From positions 9,756,001 through 9,820,000 of the forward strand of contig OW051493.1 of the NCBI GenBank assembly GCA_932521035.1: a stretch of DNA of 64,000 bases, read 5' to 3'. The position numbers and the translations under genes are program-made. The stretch is from Oscheius dolichura (taxonomy: Eukaryota > Nematoda > Chromadorea > Rhabditida > Rhabditidae). The stretch's first letter is position 1, and every line of letters starts with the position of its first letter. The notes beneath the pieces were generated by a model. That model did no database searches, was not told where the DNA came from, and saw only the letters and a program-made list of their open reading frames with translations. Of the stretch, positions 1 to 11,700 are shown in pieces.

Positions 1-1017
1 TTTTTTCAAATATAGTCGGAAATAATGGTTCTAGATGGAAAAGGAGGCGCCCTCGAAGCCCTAGTTGCGTTTTTGACCGTCCTAGGACCATTCTATGGGT
101 CTTTCAGGTCATTTACTGAACCTTAACCATTAAAACAACCCCCCGAATCATAATTTTCTCTTCTAGAGACCTTTTTTTTAATTTTTTTATTTTAAATCTG
201 CCCAATTTTGGCCGCGAAAAAGCCAAAAAATCTGGATCCTGGAGGAGAAAAAGGCCTTTTCCAATGCCCAGGGCCATTCTGGGAGGCTGGGCCCAGGTAC
301 CTCTAGACATTTACAACTCCCTATTCAGTCATCTTCCCCTGGCTAAAAATAGTCCCATCCAGTTATTTTTATCGCCCTTCTCCTCTTCCCCCACCCGCCG
401 GTGTCACTATCTTTGTTTAAAGTTTCAAGCCCCCTGGGCCGTGCCCGACCTTATCAGCTTGGCACCATGGAAGCCTTTCTTCAAACAATTCATTAGCCTA
501 CGGCCTCCCCTTTCCCAACCATCCTTGGGCACTTTTTTCCCTCGTTTCGTCCTTTCCGCACTGTTGCTTTCGAGGGGATACAATATCCTCCTCCCCCTAC
601 CCCGGCCGGCCGTGTCAATGACCGTTATCCCTCGAGAAACGAGTCGGATTACCTGGGGGGCTATAGGAAGAGAGGCAGACGGACCGTCATCAATTTAAGC
701 CTACGGGGGAGGGCATTTAGCATTAGCAGAAGCAGCAGCTAAAAACCACCCTGACGACAACCAGGCGGCGGACGGCTAAAAGTGTCTCGTGTGTGTGCCG
801 ACGACGGACGGACGCCGGATGAATTCATGTTCGAAATGTTGTGTCTCACGGGCATGACACAACAAAGGGACAACATTTTAGTCTCCCCCCGCCGGCCGGA
901 GGGGGCTAGTTAAAGTCGTTGTCGCCGTTTCTTGTAGCAATTCCGGGGCTGGTGGGCGAGAAAACAGCCGATTTCTGTTGAATTTTCGAGGGAAATCCAC
1001 GAAATGGCGGGAAAATG

Positions 1018-1190
1018 GAGCCAAGTATGGCGCATTTCCGGTGCAGGCGATCCAGCTTTGCGCTTTTTCGGTGCATAAGATCCCGAAGAGTAAATCAGTA
1101 TGCCAAATATTGTAGAACTCTTGCACGGAAAAAGCGCAAAGATGGCGCGCCAGCATCAGAAATGCGGCTTACTGACCCGGATCCAGTCGA
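1018..1190. repeat. Palindromic repeat, family C
   Basis: Imperfect inverted repeat. The left arm reads TATGGCGCATTTCCGGTGCAG and its complement, degraded, lies at the right end. The internal part again pairs around GCGCTTTTTCGGTGCA. A closer palindromic relative is at 13,836-13,963 and a decayed one at 23,861-24,003. It looks like a short non-autonomous DNA transposon or a foldback element. Confidence 0.6.
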
Positions 1191-1349
1191 GTGCCACTCA
1201 TTTTTCTTCGTTTTTGGACGCTTTTTTCTCATTTTTTCAGTTCTAAAAATATTCGGCATGCTGTAATTTAATAAATTGAGTCCATTTCCCCGAAAAAACG
1301 CAAAACTTTCCCCAGTAAATAGCGCATTTCTGGTCTGATCCTTTCCCGC

Positions 1350-1448
1350 GCACCTGCACCCGTAAGATCTCGGCAGCTCGACCTAATTGCGATTTTCCCG
1401 CTTCGAATAAAGAATTTTCAGCTGCCGAGACTGTACAGGTGCGGTAAT
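1350..1448. repeat. Palindromic repeat, family B
   Basis: About 100-bp foldback. The left arm contains GCACCCGTAAGATCTCGGCAG and the right arm contains the matching CTGCCGAGACTGTACAGGTGC. It shares its core with family A but has a different, shorter interior. Other copies are at 18,288, 24,017, 29,021, 50,323 and 53,331, with a half copy at 62,233. Confidence 0.7.
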
Positions 1449-2202
1449 CTGGCTAAATTCCGACCCGAACCATTGTTTATACTGGAAAATGCCCTCTAAA
1501 TAGCCTCTCCCGCTCCTCTCCGATTGAAAGCAGATTACTTCCCGTCCGCTGGCCGCCGTCCTGTCCCCCGGGTGCCACAAAAACGCCTTATGACCTTATA
1601 CGCAATTGCGTATCTCTCTCCTAAGCGCGTAAAGCCAATTATTCAAGTTCCGCCGGTGCACAAGTACCCGAAATGTTCTTCTTCTTCTTCCCAGTTTTTT
1701 GTCAATATTTCGCTGGTTCAGCCCTCTCCCAAAAGTGGAACGTGTTCCTTCTCCTTCGGGGCTGATTGGCTCATGGATGAATCACATTTCTCAAGGATAT
1801 CAGACGAATTTCCCCATGATCTCAAGGGGTGGATCATCTTTTTTCCCGCGAAAATCTCTCCCGTCCTTTAAAACGATGTAGACTCCTCAAATGGCCCATA
1901 ATTCCCATCTACAGTACCCTAAAATCTTTTTCTACCCTCTATTGAACCACCAGCTTCCCAAATTTCGAATTGTTACTCGATTCCGCTAAATTTTGGACCA
2001 TTTTTCTGTACCTCAAAAGGCTGAATTTCCTTTCAATCACCCCCAGGGCGCCGTATTTTGATTTTTTTTTCAGTATTTCCCGCCAAAATAAGTTATTTTT
2101 TGAATATCAAAACATCATGAAGATGTTAAAAATTATCATTTCTACCTTTAAAAAAGTAGGACAACAGCCTGCCTACCACCATTGTCTGCCACGGCTGGGA
2201 CC

Positions 2203-2335
2203 TCGATAGTCCGATCCCCTGCACCCGTAAAATCTCGGCAGTCCGATCATCTTTATTCAGAACGGCTATAAAACTGTGACGCCTTTATATCTTTGTCTTG
2301 CCGAGACTTTACGGGTGCAGGGAAGCGGACTAAAG
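2203..2335. repeat. Palindromic repeat, family A (MITE-like)
   Basis: About 130-bp foldback element with long terminal inverted repeats. The left arm contains GTCCGATCCCCTGCACCCG and the right arm its near-complement. The interior carries an AAACTGTGACGCCTTTATAT-type segment also seen, in either orientation, in the other family A copies. Eight nearly complete copies occur in the window, which supports a dispersed non-autonomous element. Confidence 0.8.
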
Positions 2336-2664
2336 GGAGCCGAGCCTCTGCCACCGGGCGCTCCCCATCCTCTCTTCTTCTCTTCCGTTTCTCCCGCCCG
2401 TCTGTCAGCGTACGGTTTTATTATAATGCAAAACACGGATCCCGCCGTCCGTTGTCTGCTTGTATATATGCATAATACACGTCGACGTAATCGAATTTGC
2501 CGCCACCAGCTGAATTCCGTCTTTTTGTCTTGGCCAGGCCGTCAGCCGCCGCCTCCTCCTCCTCCCTCTTGGAGTACTCATCGGCCTCTTGACCTCTTAT
2601 ACCTGTATCTCCTCTTAACTCATAAGGAAGGGAGATGTTTAATGCTTAAAATCATTTTGAACCC

Positions 2665-2814
2665 TCGCGCGTAAACAGCAGGCGGCCGTTGCTTGGCGCG
2701 CGTTGGACGAAATTCGCTGAGCCGAATTTTCATCTCTAGATGCATTTTTCTCCAATTTTTTTACATTTTCAAATATTTTAAATGAGTTAATAATAATCAG
2801 CAGAAAATTCTGAA
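2665..2814 (-). repeat. Dispersed repeat, family D (reverse orientation)
   Basis: Reverse-oriented copy of a roughly 150-bp repeat. Its hallmark on the forward strand is CAGAATTTTGTGCTGATTACG at one end and CAACGCGCGCCAAGCAACGG near the other, with an A-rich GGAGAAAAATGCA segment between. Forward copies are at 14,360, 16,203, 21,088, 24,875, 29,879 and 63,625. Confidence 0.75.
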
Positions 2815-4340
2815 CATTTTAAAGCCAAAAATACCGTTCTTTTAATGAAGAAACAAGCTGCTTTGAGTGTTTTGAAGGGGGGAGTTCAAGCAGCGGCTAT
2901 AAGCCTCCTCTCTCAGATCCTCCTTCACTACGTGTTTCTTCCTCTCTTTTAGAGACGATCGAGGGGGCTACTTTCTCCTCCCCCGAACCTGTTAGAATAT
3001 CCCTCCCAGCTTTTCCCTTTTGTCCCCTTTTTTCCTCCCTAAATGGTCCTGAAACGAAAAGAGGGCAGGGTTCATTTACCGTCTCTCTGGTTTCCATTTG
3101 ATCCGGTCCTCTTTCTTCTTTTTTCCCCGGAGGCATTAATTCCCTTCCCTCCCTCCCGCCGAAAAACGGTTCAATTTGGACAACGTTCTGTTTTTTCGGC
3201 GGCCCGGCTGTTTGCCTGACCTCTGAGATAGCCGGCCATGCCGATGGGCTTATTCCCACCGGACGATAGGGCTCGGTAGGGCTAATTAGGGGCGGGAGTA
3301 CCTTACGAGGGGTCTTATATGAATTATTAGGCTATTCTCTATGGTCTTATAGAGATTTCTGACCCTGTTTTGATCTTTTTTTTGCAGAAAAACTGTTTTC
3401 CTGGCCCCCTGCCCGTTTGCATAAGCTATACTACAGTATCCTGCTCTTTTTGGACCCTTCTGCTCGTTTAATCGCCTTTACCAGAAAACAGTCCGTGGGT
3501 GGAGGCCAACTGGATATTTTGAAGTTTTGAGCCTTCTGGTCCTTGCAGAGGCCTTCCCGGGCCCCTTTCTTCATCCTCCCTTATGGTTTTCCGGCCCCTT
3601 CCCAAAATTTTGACCCATGCCTAGTCCTGGAAACCCTATCCTTCAAAATTTACCTCGTCCTCCTCTTCTTCTCGTCCAGAATTGCCTACCCTCTCTTCTA
3701 CAAAGCTTGAATCTTCCCCAACGAAAAATGTATCAAATTGGTCGAAAAAATTTGCTCCGGGGCTAAGAACTCGCCAAGTTTGAACCCTTGACCACATCCA
3801 GCCCTGTGCTTAATTTTTTTAAAGATTCCCAGAGTTTTTCCTGAAAGTATAGCCCAACGTTTCTGCGTAGCTCTTGAAAACTCTGAACCCCGTCTAGAAT
3901 TTCCCCAATTGACCAGGTCTGGCACCTGAAATCCCCTCCGTGCCCAGCCCAGCTCTGTGAGAACCCTAATCCAGATTCCCCCTTTCCTATCCATTTTCTC
4001 TCTCACTATTTTCCCTTTTTAGAGCTCTAAACAGTCTGCCCCTTTCCCACGCCCTCGGTCTTTCCTCTATCCTCGTAACCGTAAAAGTATAACAACCAGT
4101 TCTGCCCCTTCTATAAATTCCATTCGAAATCCTCTATTTCCTTTCACCCTTCCCTAGCTATTTCTTTAAAAAAACACGTGAACTATTCTCGTCTAGTTGT
4201 GAAATTTGTCTGCTCGAAAGATCACACCAATTGGTGTTTTCCCCCTGAAATTTGGGGGGTCACCAGACGTTCCAGCTGTTTCAAATAGCCCCCCGGGTGA
4301 TGTGATAAAATCAGTGGAACACTCCTATTTTAACAGATTG

Positions 4341-4463
4341 AATCCTCCGATCCCCTCCACCCGTAAAGTCTCGGCAGGAGGATCAACTTTTTTCAAAACT
4401 GTTACAAAACAGTTTGTACCTTTGTCTCCGAGACTTTACGGGTGCAGGGGATCGGACTCTCGA
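4341..4463. repeat. Palindromic repeat, family A
   Basis: Both arms are present: CCACCCGTAAAGTCTCGGCAG at the left and CCGAGACTTTACGGGTGCAGG at the right. The interior is CAAAACTGTTACAAAACAG, as in sister copies. It is intergenic. Confidence 0.8.
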
Positions 4464-5219
4464 GGACTGGGCCAAACACTCGCTGGGTCCAAATTTTCCG
4501 GTCAATTTGCCATATTTTCCCCCCGATCTGACAGCGAGATCGAGGCGGCAGGCTGGTGGGAGGCAGGGGAGGATAGGTGACAGTTCACTCTAGAGGCAGG
4601 GATAAACATTCGAGAGGCGGACACGGGGATCCCGGTTGGCATGAAATCGGCCCCTGTTTCGGTCTTTTTTGGTGGGAAATCCCCCCGGCCGTTCCGCGTA
4701 TCACTCCCGCTCCGATCCCTTCTTTTTCTTCTCTCTCCCGGGGTTATCCTTGAACTTGTCCGCCACTGCCCCGGTAGATAGGGAGCGTTCGTCCGCGCGG
4801 GTCAGTCCATTTTCGTCGGGCGGCGGCGTTCTTTTTCACAGCCTCTCGGGTGTGTGTATTTCTCTCTCCTCCTCCGCTCCGCCGGGGGCTTCCAAAGGTG
4901 GTGGCCGATGTCCTTATGCGACGACGACGGACTGTGTGTGCGTAGAGAGCGAGAGAGCCGACCGTCCCAGTTTTCTGCGCCAGTCGCTAGTTTCCCTCCG
5001 GGGGCGCTTCCTCGGTGGTCTTCCTTTCTCCTTTCCGAGGCTTTCCCCTGTGGCCGTCGGTCCCTCGAAAGTTGTTTGCTGTATTCTTTAGCTAGCCGCT
5101 ATCGGACCCAGACGGGCCAAGGGAGGCACACATAGGACAACACGGACAAAACTGACCGGACCCCCGCCGCCGCCGCGAAACAGCTGAGCCAGGCGCTAAC
5201 TGCTCACTTTTTGAATTTT

Positions 5220-5361
5220 CGGCTCTCGATAACCCGATCCCCTGCACCCATAAAGTCTCGGCAAGACAAAGGTATAAAGTCGTCACTGTTTTGTAGCCGT
5301 TTTGACTAAGATGATCCTCCTACCGAGACGTTACGGGTGCAGGAGTCGGATTATTAGCCGG
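5220..5361. repeat. Palindromic repeat, family A
   Basis: The left arm carries GCACCCATAAAGTCTCGGCA and the right arm TACCGAGACGTTACGGGTGCA. The arms extend outwards into GGCTCTCGATAACCCGATCC and its degraded complement, showing that the inverted repeat is longer than the shared core. Confidence 0.78.
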
Positions 5362-6420
5362 TTTGACCTTTCCCGCCTTTCCACTGATTTCAGGGTCCCG
5401 GAACGATAGTTCATAGGGTCCCAAAGCGATTGGGGAAGCTCCAGGACCCGATTTTCCTCCAAGAAATCATAGAATCAACCCCATTGACCCCTCTCTTTTT
5501 GCCTTGATTGTCTGTCTCTGCCCCGCCGCCCCGCATATAAAACTCTCTGATAATCGGGCACTTTCCCGGACCGGATGTCCTAAATTTACGTCACACTCCG
5601 GCTTGAAACAGTCAGGATAGACGCAAGCTAAACTTTTTGCCCCCTTTTCGCTGTGGGACCCATTAAATTCCCGCTAATTTCTGGAAAAGCCGCTAAATCT
5701 CGAAAAAATCCATTTTCCCCGATTTTCACTCGAAATTCTCGTTTTTTCTCATTTTTCCGTCCCAATCTTCCAATAATTGGTCTTTATATCATCTTCCCTT
5801 CATTATTTCCGGCTTATCCACCAGAAAAACAGAAAATTCCTCAATTTTCCCGTGTTTTTGCGTCAGTTTCCCTCCAAATCCTTGGATTTAGAGAATTTTG
5901 GTCCCATAATCCAGTTATCACCACCTTTTCTCCGATCAAAAGCAGAAGAGTCTATCGTTTTTTGTTCTTTCTTATTTTTATCAACTGGAAGAGGCCTGCG
6001 ACTGCTAGAAGATGTTTTTACCCGCTCTTTTCTCCGTTTCCTCCGTTTTCTCCTCTCCGCCTTGGGAAAAAGACCACAGGTACCGGAAGAACTTCCTTTC
6101 CGGTTCTCCCCTTTTCCGTCTCTCTCGCGGGCCGGAGCCGCCTTTATTTGGCACCAGTCGCAAGGAGCAAGTCAAAATGTGGTCAGTCTCATAGATCAGA
6201 AACTATCCATGGGCAGGATCCATGGCAGAGGTCGGTCAGCCCCTGAACCAATTTACACGGATTTCTATCTCATTTTTTCGTCTTCTAGTGGTCCGAGCAT
6301 CAAAAATTTGGACTGACGGCCCTTGCTCAAGCCCCCATTCGAATTTTAGACCCCAAAAACTCCTTCTTTCCCTGGAAAGGCCAGAGCCAGAGGTTAAAAG
6401 GGCCATCCGGAAGATTTCTG

Positions 6421-7285
6421 GCTGTCTAACACTGGCTGTTTGGCTGTGGTGAAATACCAGGAGCGGGTGAAGAGTCTTCTCTCATTGAACACTGACCACT
6501 AACTGTTTTTACCCTCTCTCATCTCCCAGGAGTTCTCTTGAACCCTTTTTCCCGGCCACACACTTGAACGTGAATGTTTCGGGCTCATAAGAAGCTCAAA
6601 CAAGGATGTTTAGCCACTTGACACTTGCCGGTGCTGCGAAAGGGCAAAAAGAAGGTGGGGGACAGGAAGGGGGGGGGCAAGAAAAAGAGGGAGTGAGCAA
6701 TAGGGGGTAATGGAAATCGTGACACACTACAAGTCAAGGTACAGACGCGCGGAGGGGGTCAACCGGGGGGAGGGGAACCTGTTGTGGCTCTATATGACTC
6801 GGGAGAGCTGTTAAAAAAAAGAGCAAGGGCGATATTTTTATTTGGCTGTGGAGCGGTCTAACTGTGGTGCACCTAGCTGTCTACCTATTTGCAAAGGTAG
6901 CTGTCTAACTGTGGCGAAATATCCCTGTATTTGCCCTCTCTGCCCTTCTCCCTTTCCCCCCAATCTCGTCACAGTTACTCTTCTTGACTCATAGAAACCA
7001 CATCATCATTTTTTGATGAACAAACTCTCACCAGCTGGGGTTGCTGTCTCGGTTCATGTGATTTTCCCCTTCCTTGTGATAACTGCCTCAACTGATAAAA
7101 TTCCCCCGTTGTTCTTATCCCATTATGGCCTCGTCGCTTCTTTTTCAGTCAGCCCGCTGTTGTTGAAAATAACGCCTCCGCAAAACGGAACAATTCACCG
7201 GCCAGTTGATTCGCAAAATGACGAAGAAATTGGTCATCTTTCTTCCATTATTTTCGCGGGGGAAAAATAGCTGTCTAACTGTGGT
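6421..7285. repeat. Scattered short repeat GCTGTCTAACTGTGG
   Basis: The motif GCTGTCTAAC followed by TGTGG and often GAAAT occurs at about 6,421, 6,853, 6,899 and 7,268, separated by unrelated sequence. It is too irregular for a tandem satellite. Function unknown. Confidence 0.45.
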
Positions 7286-8707
7286 TTTTTTCGTCGTTTT
7301 TTCCCACGAATTTCAGAAATTCAAATGTGGGGAAACTCGCGCGTGGTCAATTATTGTCCGTGAATTGTTTATTTACTCTCTCTCTCTCTCCGCTTTCCCT
7401 TCTTTCCTTTTCGGTTTGGTTACTTCACAAAGCCGCCATGTCTCGTCACTTTTTCTCCCCTTTTTTTCAGCCACCCCACGCTAATTTTAATCCTATTTCC
7501 CGCCTTCCTCCCACCTCAGGGAATAGATAACTAGGCGGGAGAGAAAGGAGAGTGAACTACAAATGATGACAGGGGATAGTGAGTCAGAAGATCTTCTCAG
7601 TTTCGCCGACTTTTCTCTTTTTAAAACTACAGATCAAATTTAAGAAAAAAACGGGTGAAAATTCAGCTTTCGGCGCCAGATTTCCCAGCGAGGAGCCCCG
7701 GGCAGACTGGCGACGCGGTTTTCTCATTTTCTTCTAGTTTTTCTTTGAAATTTCGGAAATTTCTTTTAGAAACTTTCCTTTATCCCATTCTAATTAATTT
7801 ATGATATTATCTCATAGATAAAATTCGATTTTTCGTGAAGATTTTCTCAGTTTCTCGGCTCTTCATGTCCAGGCGCGGTCAGCCGAACCATATTTCAAGA
7901 TCCGGTCGCTTTTTCTCCATTTTTCCTTGAATTTTCTGAAATTTCCGTTTACCCAACATCTTGAATAGGACAACAACTATTCGTATTTTTATTTTCTAGA
8001 AAAATTTTCGATTCTCAACTCAAAGGGCGCAATTTGCCAGGTCTGTCGATTTCCCGCTCTTTCCCTCATTTTCCTCCATTTTTCTCGATTTCTTCCTATT
8101 TTTTATGTTCTATATAAAGAATTGGGCCACTTATTATGTACCCCTTATCTTTCTCCTTTCTATAGACTCCTTTGGACTCAATAAAAAACAAAAATACTTG
8201 TCACAGTCACCCGTTCCCTTCTTTTGTCAACGATCCTAGATCCCAGGCCTCTTTTCTCCCATTCCTTGAAAATTTCGCACCAAAAGAGCTGTGATCCGCT
8301 TCGCTACGGGACCCCCAGGGCATTATTATGTTTTAACGGTCATCTTAAGTCATACGGGGAAAAAGTTAGATCTCTACCAGTCAAATGACTTGCACCCCCC
8401 TTTGAAGGCGACACTCCCATTTTTCCCTCGTTATAAGTCAATATACAGTTCTCTCCCCCCTTCCAGTCGTATATAGAGAGAAAACTGCCTTCAGTATTTG
8501 TAAAAACTGCCACGCGTGTGCATGTTGATTCGCTCTTATTATCTGCCCCCGCTCTCTTTCCCGCTCCCTCTCTCCTCCCCGAAAACTACACGCACATAAC
8601 AACAATTCCCTCCGGGAGAGGGGTGGGGGACAGAGCCTGTCTCTACTTTTATTTTCTTTTTCTTCTGACAGTCCTTTAAATAAATCAGTTTAGAGTATGA
8701 GCCAGTG

Positions 8708-11700
8708 ATGGACACGGGTGCCCTGTTTGATAATTTCGTCGCGGCTAATACTTTTCGTGGAATACAAAGCAGCTTTCATCAGATATGTACGGCATTGGAA
8801 ATTGATCCGTGTGATTCACAAAATGTATATAAAAGGTCAGTTTTTTTACTCATTTTATAGGGGAAAAGTCCTGGAAATTGGGCCAAGGCTCGGTCCTTGA
8901 TAGTCCAACCCCCTGCACCCGTAAAGTCTCGGCAGGACAAAGATATAAAGGCGACACAGTTCTGTAACAATTTCGAATAAGGATGATCCGACTGCCGAGG
9001 CTTTACGGGTGCAGGGGATCGGACTATTGAGGAATGAGCCGCCAAATCAGGGCCGAAACTGTGGGGCCCCTGGTTTCGGAGAGTTTTGGACCGGAAATCC
9101 AAAATTCTGTGAAGTTTTGGCCATAAAAGTGTCACCGCTCGCAGCTCCTCTTTTTCTCGGAGAATCTTTCTTACTCCCGCCAAATGGCCAGAAGTCATAT
9201 CTTATCACCTCCGATTTTATTGGCTAGCGAGCGAAAAAGGCTACTGGAAAAAAGAGAAGGGAAAGGGTGAGCGGTCAGGTGGAAGAGTTTACAACAGTCT
9301 TTGGAACATTTTGAACCTTTTACTCGTTTTAAGAGCCCAGAAGAATCGAAAGAAATGGAGCTCCGTGGTCGGTAACTGATCACCTGGGCCACTTTCCAAG
9401 TTCTCCGAATTTTAGGGCATTTTCTCCAGATTTTCGAAGAAATGGCTCTTATTCTCACTTCAGTGGGGATCCCTAGAACCAAAATAGACCCTAGAGATCA
9501 TTTTTTACTAAAAGGGACGAGTCTTATGGCTTCAAACTTATCAGGAAGCTGGGGGAAAGCTTGAGGATAGAGGATACGGCTCCTCGGGGCTGCCGTCGGC
9601 GTTCTTCTGATATTATTAGGCCAGTTAGGTTCACAAGAGTTTGGATAACCAGTGAGCAGAATCTTGGAGCTTATATTTTGCTTAAAAAAGGAACTATGAG
9701 GGTCCCCAAGAGATCAGTAACCTTGTGAAGACGGCCGAGCCCGCTTTTTCCCTTTTCTTATATTTGGAGCTACAGTAACCGCTCCTTTCTGACAGTTAGG
9801 TAGCCGAGAGCGTCCCCAGATAGTATAGGGGCTTGCTAACTCCATTTTTTAAAGAAAAATACTAAAAAGATCCCCAAAATCCAGGTAGAGCGCGCCCTTT
9901 CCCACGTCTTGCCCTTTTGGTCATTGGTTTCGCGCTCTGGTCCTGAACTTTTCCCCTTCCCCGTGCTCCCCAGACTCCTTAAACAAGGTTGCAAATTAGT
10001 GATAAGATATCCTGCCCCTAGCTGCAATAATGGGTAGTAATTTCCTAGAAAATGGAGCGTTTTTACGAGCACAGGGGCGGGGTGATGGAACAAAGGGCGC
10101 CGATGATAAGCCGCTCCCTTTTTTGGATTTTTAAGAAATTTTATGAGGTTTTACGAATTAATGGAGTACATTTTCAGCATCCGGACAAATTTACACGACT
10201 GGAAAGCTGAAAAATTATGGAAATTGCTGGATAAACGTGTGGAACAGGCCGAATACAGGAAGCAGAGGGCAGCTGACCGACTGGCTACCCTCGTTATTGG
10301 CGCCGGTTTGTTTTTTAACCTTTTCCCGGCTATTTTTCGCCATTTTTACGACTTTGTCCTCTTTTTAGTAAGTAAAAACATTCGTTTGTCGTTTCAGGAC
10401 CATGTGGTCTCCGGAGTGCGATAGAGTGCGCCTTGTTGGGAAGCCGGGTGGTGGTCATCGAGCAGAGGGACCGTTTCAGCCGGAATAATGTTCTCCACTT
10501 GTGGGAATTTGTCATCCACGACTTGAAGGCTCTCGGAGCGAAGATATTCTACCCGAAATTCTGTACAGGAAGCATTGAACACATTAGTAAGTTTTATGGC
10601 GGGGAAAGAGAGCTGGCGTTGGTTTGGATGATCCCGGGGCTGGGTCCCCGATAGTCCGATTCCCTGCACCCGTAAAGTCTCGGCAGTCGGATCATCTTTA
10701 TTCAAAACTGTTACCTTTGTCTTGCCAAGACTTTACGGGTGCATCTCACTGAGTACCTTTTTTTGCTAGAAAGAGAGTTGGAAAAGTTCCCGGGAACATT
10801 CGAAGGGCTCTAGGCGGGGCTAGCCCCAATTTTTGGGAATATTCTCCACCTAAAAGTTGCCAGATGGCAGTTGGAACAAGCCAGTACCGTACGTTACCCT
10901 CCCAGCCATCCAAAAATCAAATAATCTCATTTCTTTTCAGGTATCCGCCAACTCCAATGCATCCTGATGAAGGTCGCCTTGGTCTTTGGAGTCCAGGTCC
11001 ATGAAGGTGTCAGTTTCAGTGAGCTGGTCCTCCCCAAGGAGAATCCCGACGGAACAGGTGGGTAGATAATAATCTTAACTGTATGAGTAGCAATTTTTGG
11101 ATCGTTATTTATTGAAATCGGTGTGAAATATGGTCAGCTAATGTCAAGTTTCCCTCCTCCCCCGCCGCCTCTCTCTATATTTGGTTACGTGGCATCAAGT
11201 GGTTTACTCTTGAAAGCGAAAACTTGAAAACTGCAAAATGAAATGAACAAATAGAGCTTGAAGGAGAAGGGGGACAGAATAATACTTTGTCGTACTTTTA
11301 GGGGAGAAATTGAGAATTACAGTAACCCAGAAGAAAGACCCTCTTTTGACCCTGATTTGATCCATTTTCAGTCTCCGGTTTCCGAGCCTCTCTCCTCCCC
11401 GAGGGCCACATCCTGTCCGACTTTGAATTCGACGTTTTAATTGGAGCTGACGGGAAGAGGAACACAGTACCTGGTAAGTGTCTACCTTTCTTCTCGTTGT
11501 ATTCTGTTTATTTGATCAAAAATGGCGGGTTTTTTCAGGATTCCAACGAGATGAGATGCGTGGTAAATTAGCTATTGCAATCACTGCCAATTTTGTCAAT
11601 AATAAGACGTCGGCCGAGGAACGCGTTCCCGAGATCAGGTACGGCAGGGAAGGGGAGGGAGCCTTCTCTTTTCTTTTCCGGTGGGAATATTTCTCGAACC

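Larger units (their letters stand above)
1..8707. other. Long gene-free upstream region of mical-1
   Basis: No open frame here looks like a known protein, and none joins others through plausible splice sites; the frames are short, low in complexity or run through repeats. The stretch holds several palindromic repeats listed separately and pyrimidine-rich tracts. It may contain the promoter and distal 5' untranslated exons of mical-1, whose first recognised coding exon starts at 8708, but nothing in the sequence proves this. Confidence 0.6.

Noticed and set aside
264-698. 144-codon frame near the left edge
   Set aside because: Pro/Ser-rich with no domain, typical of pyrimidine-rich noncoding sequence.
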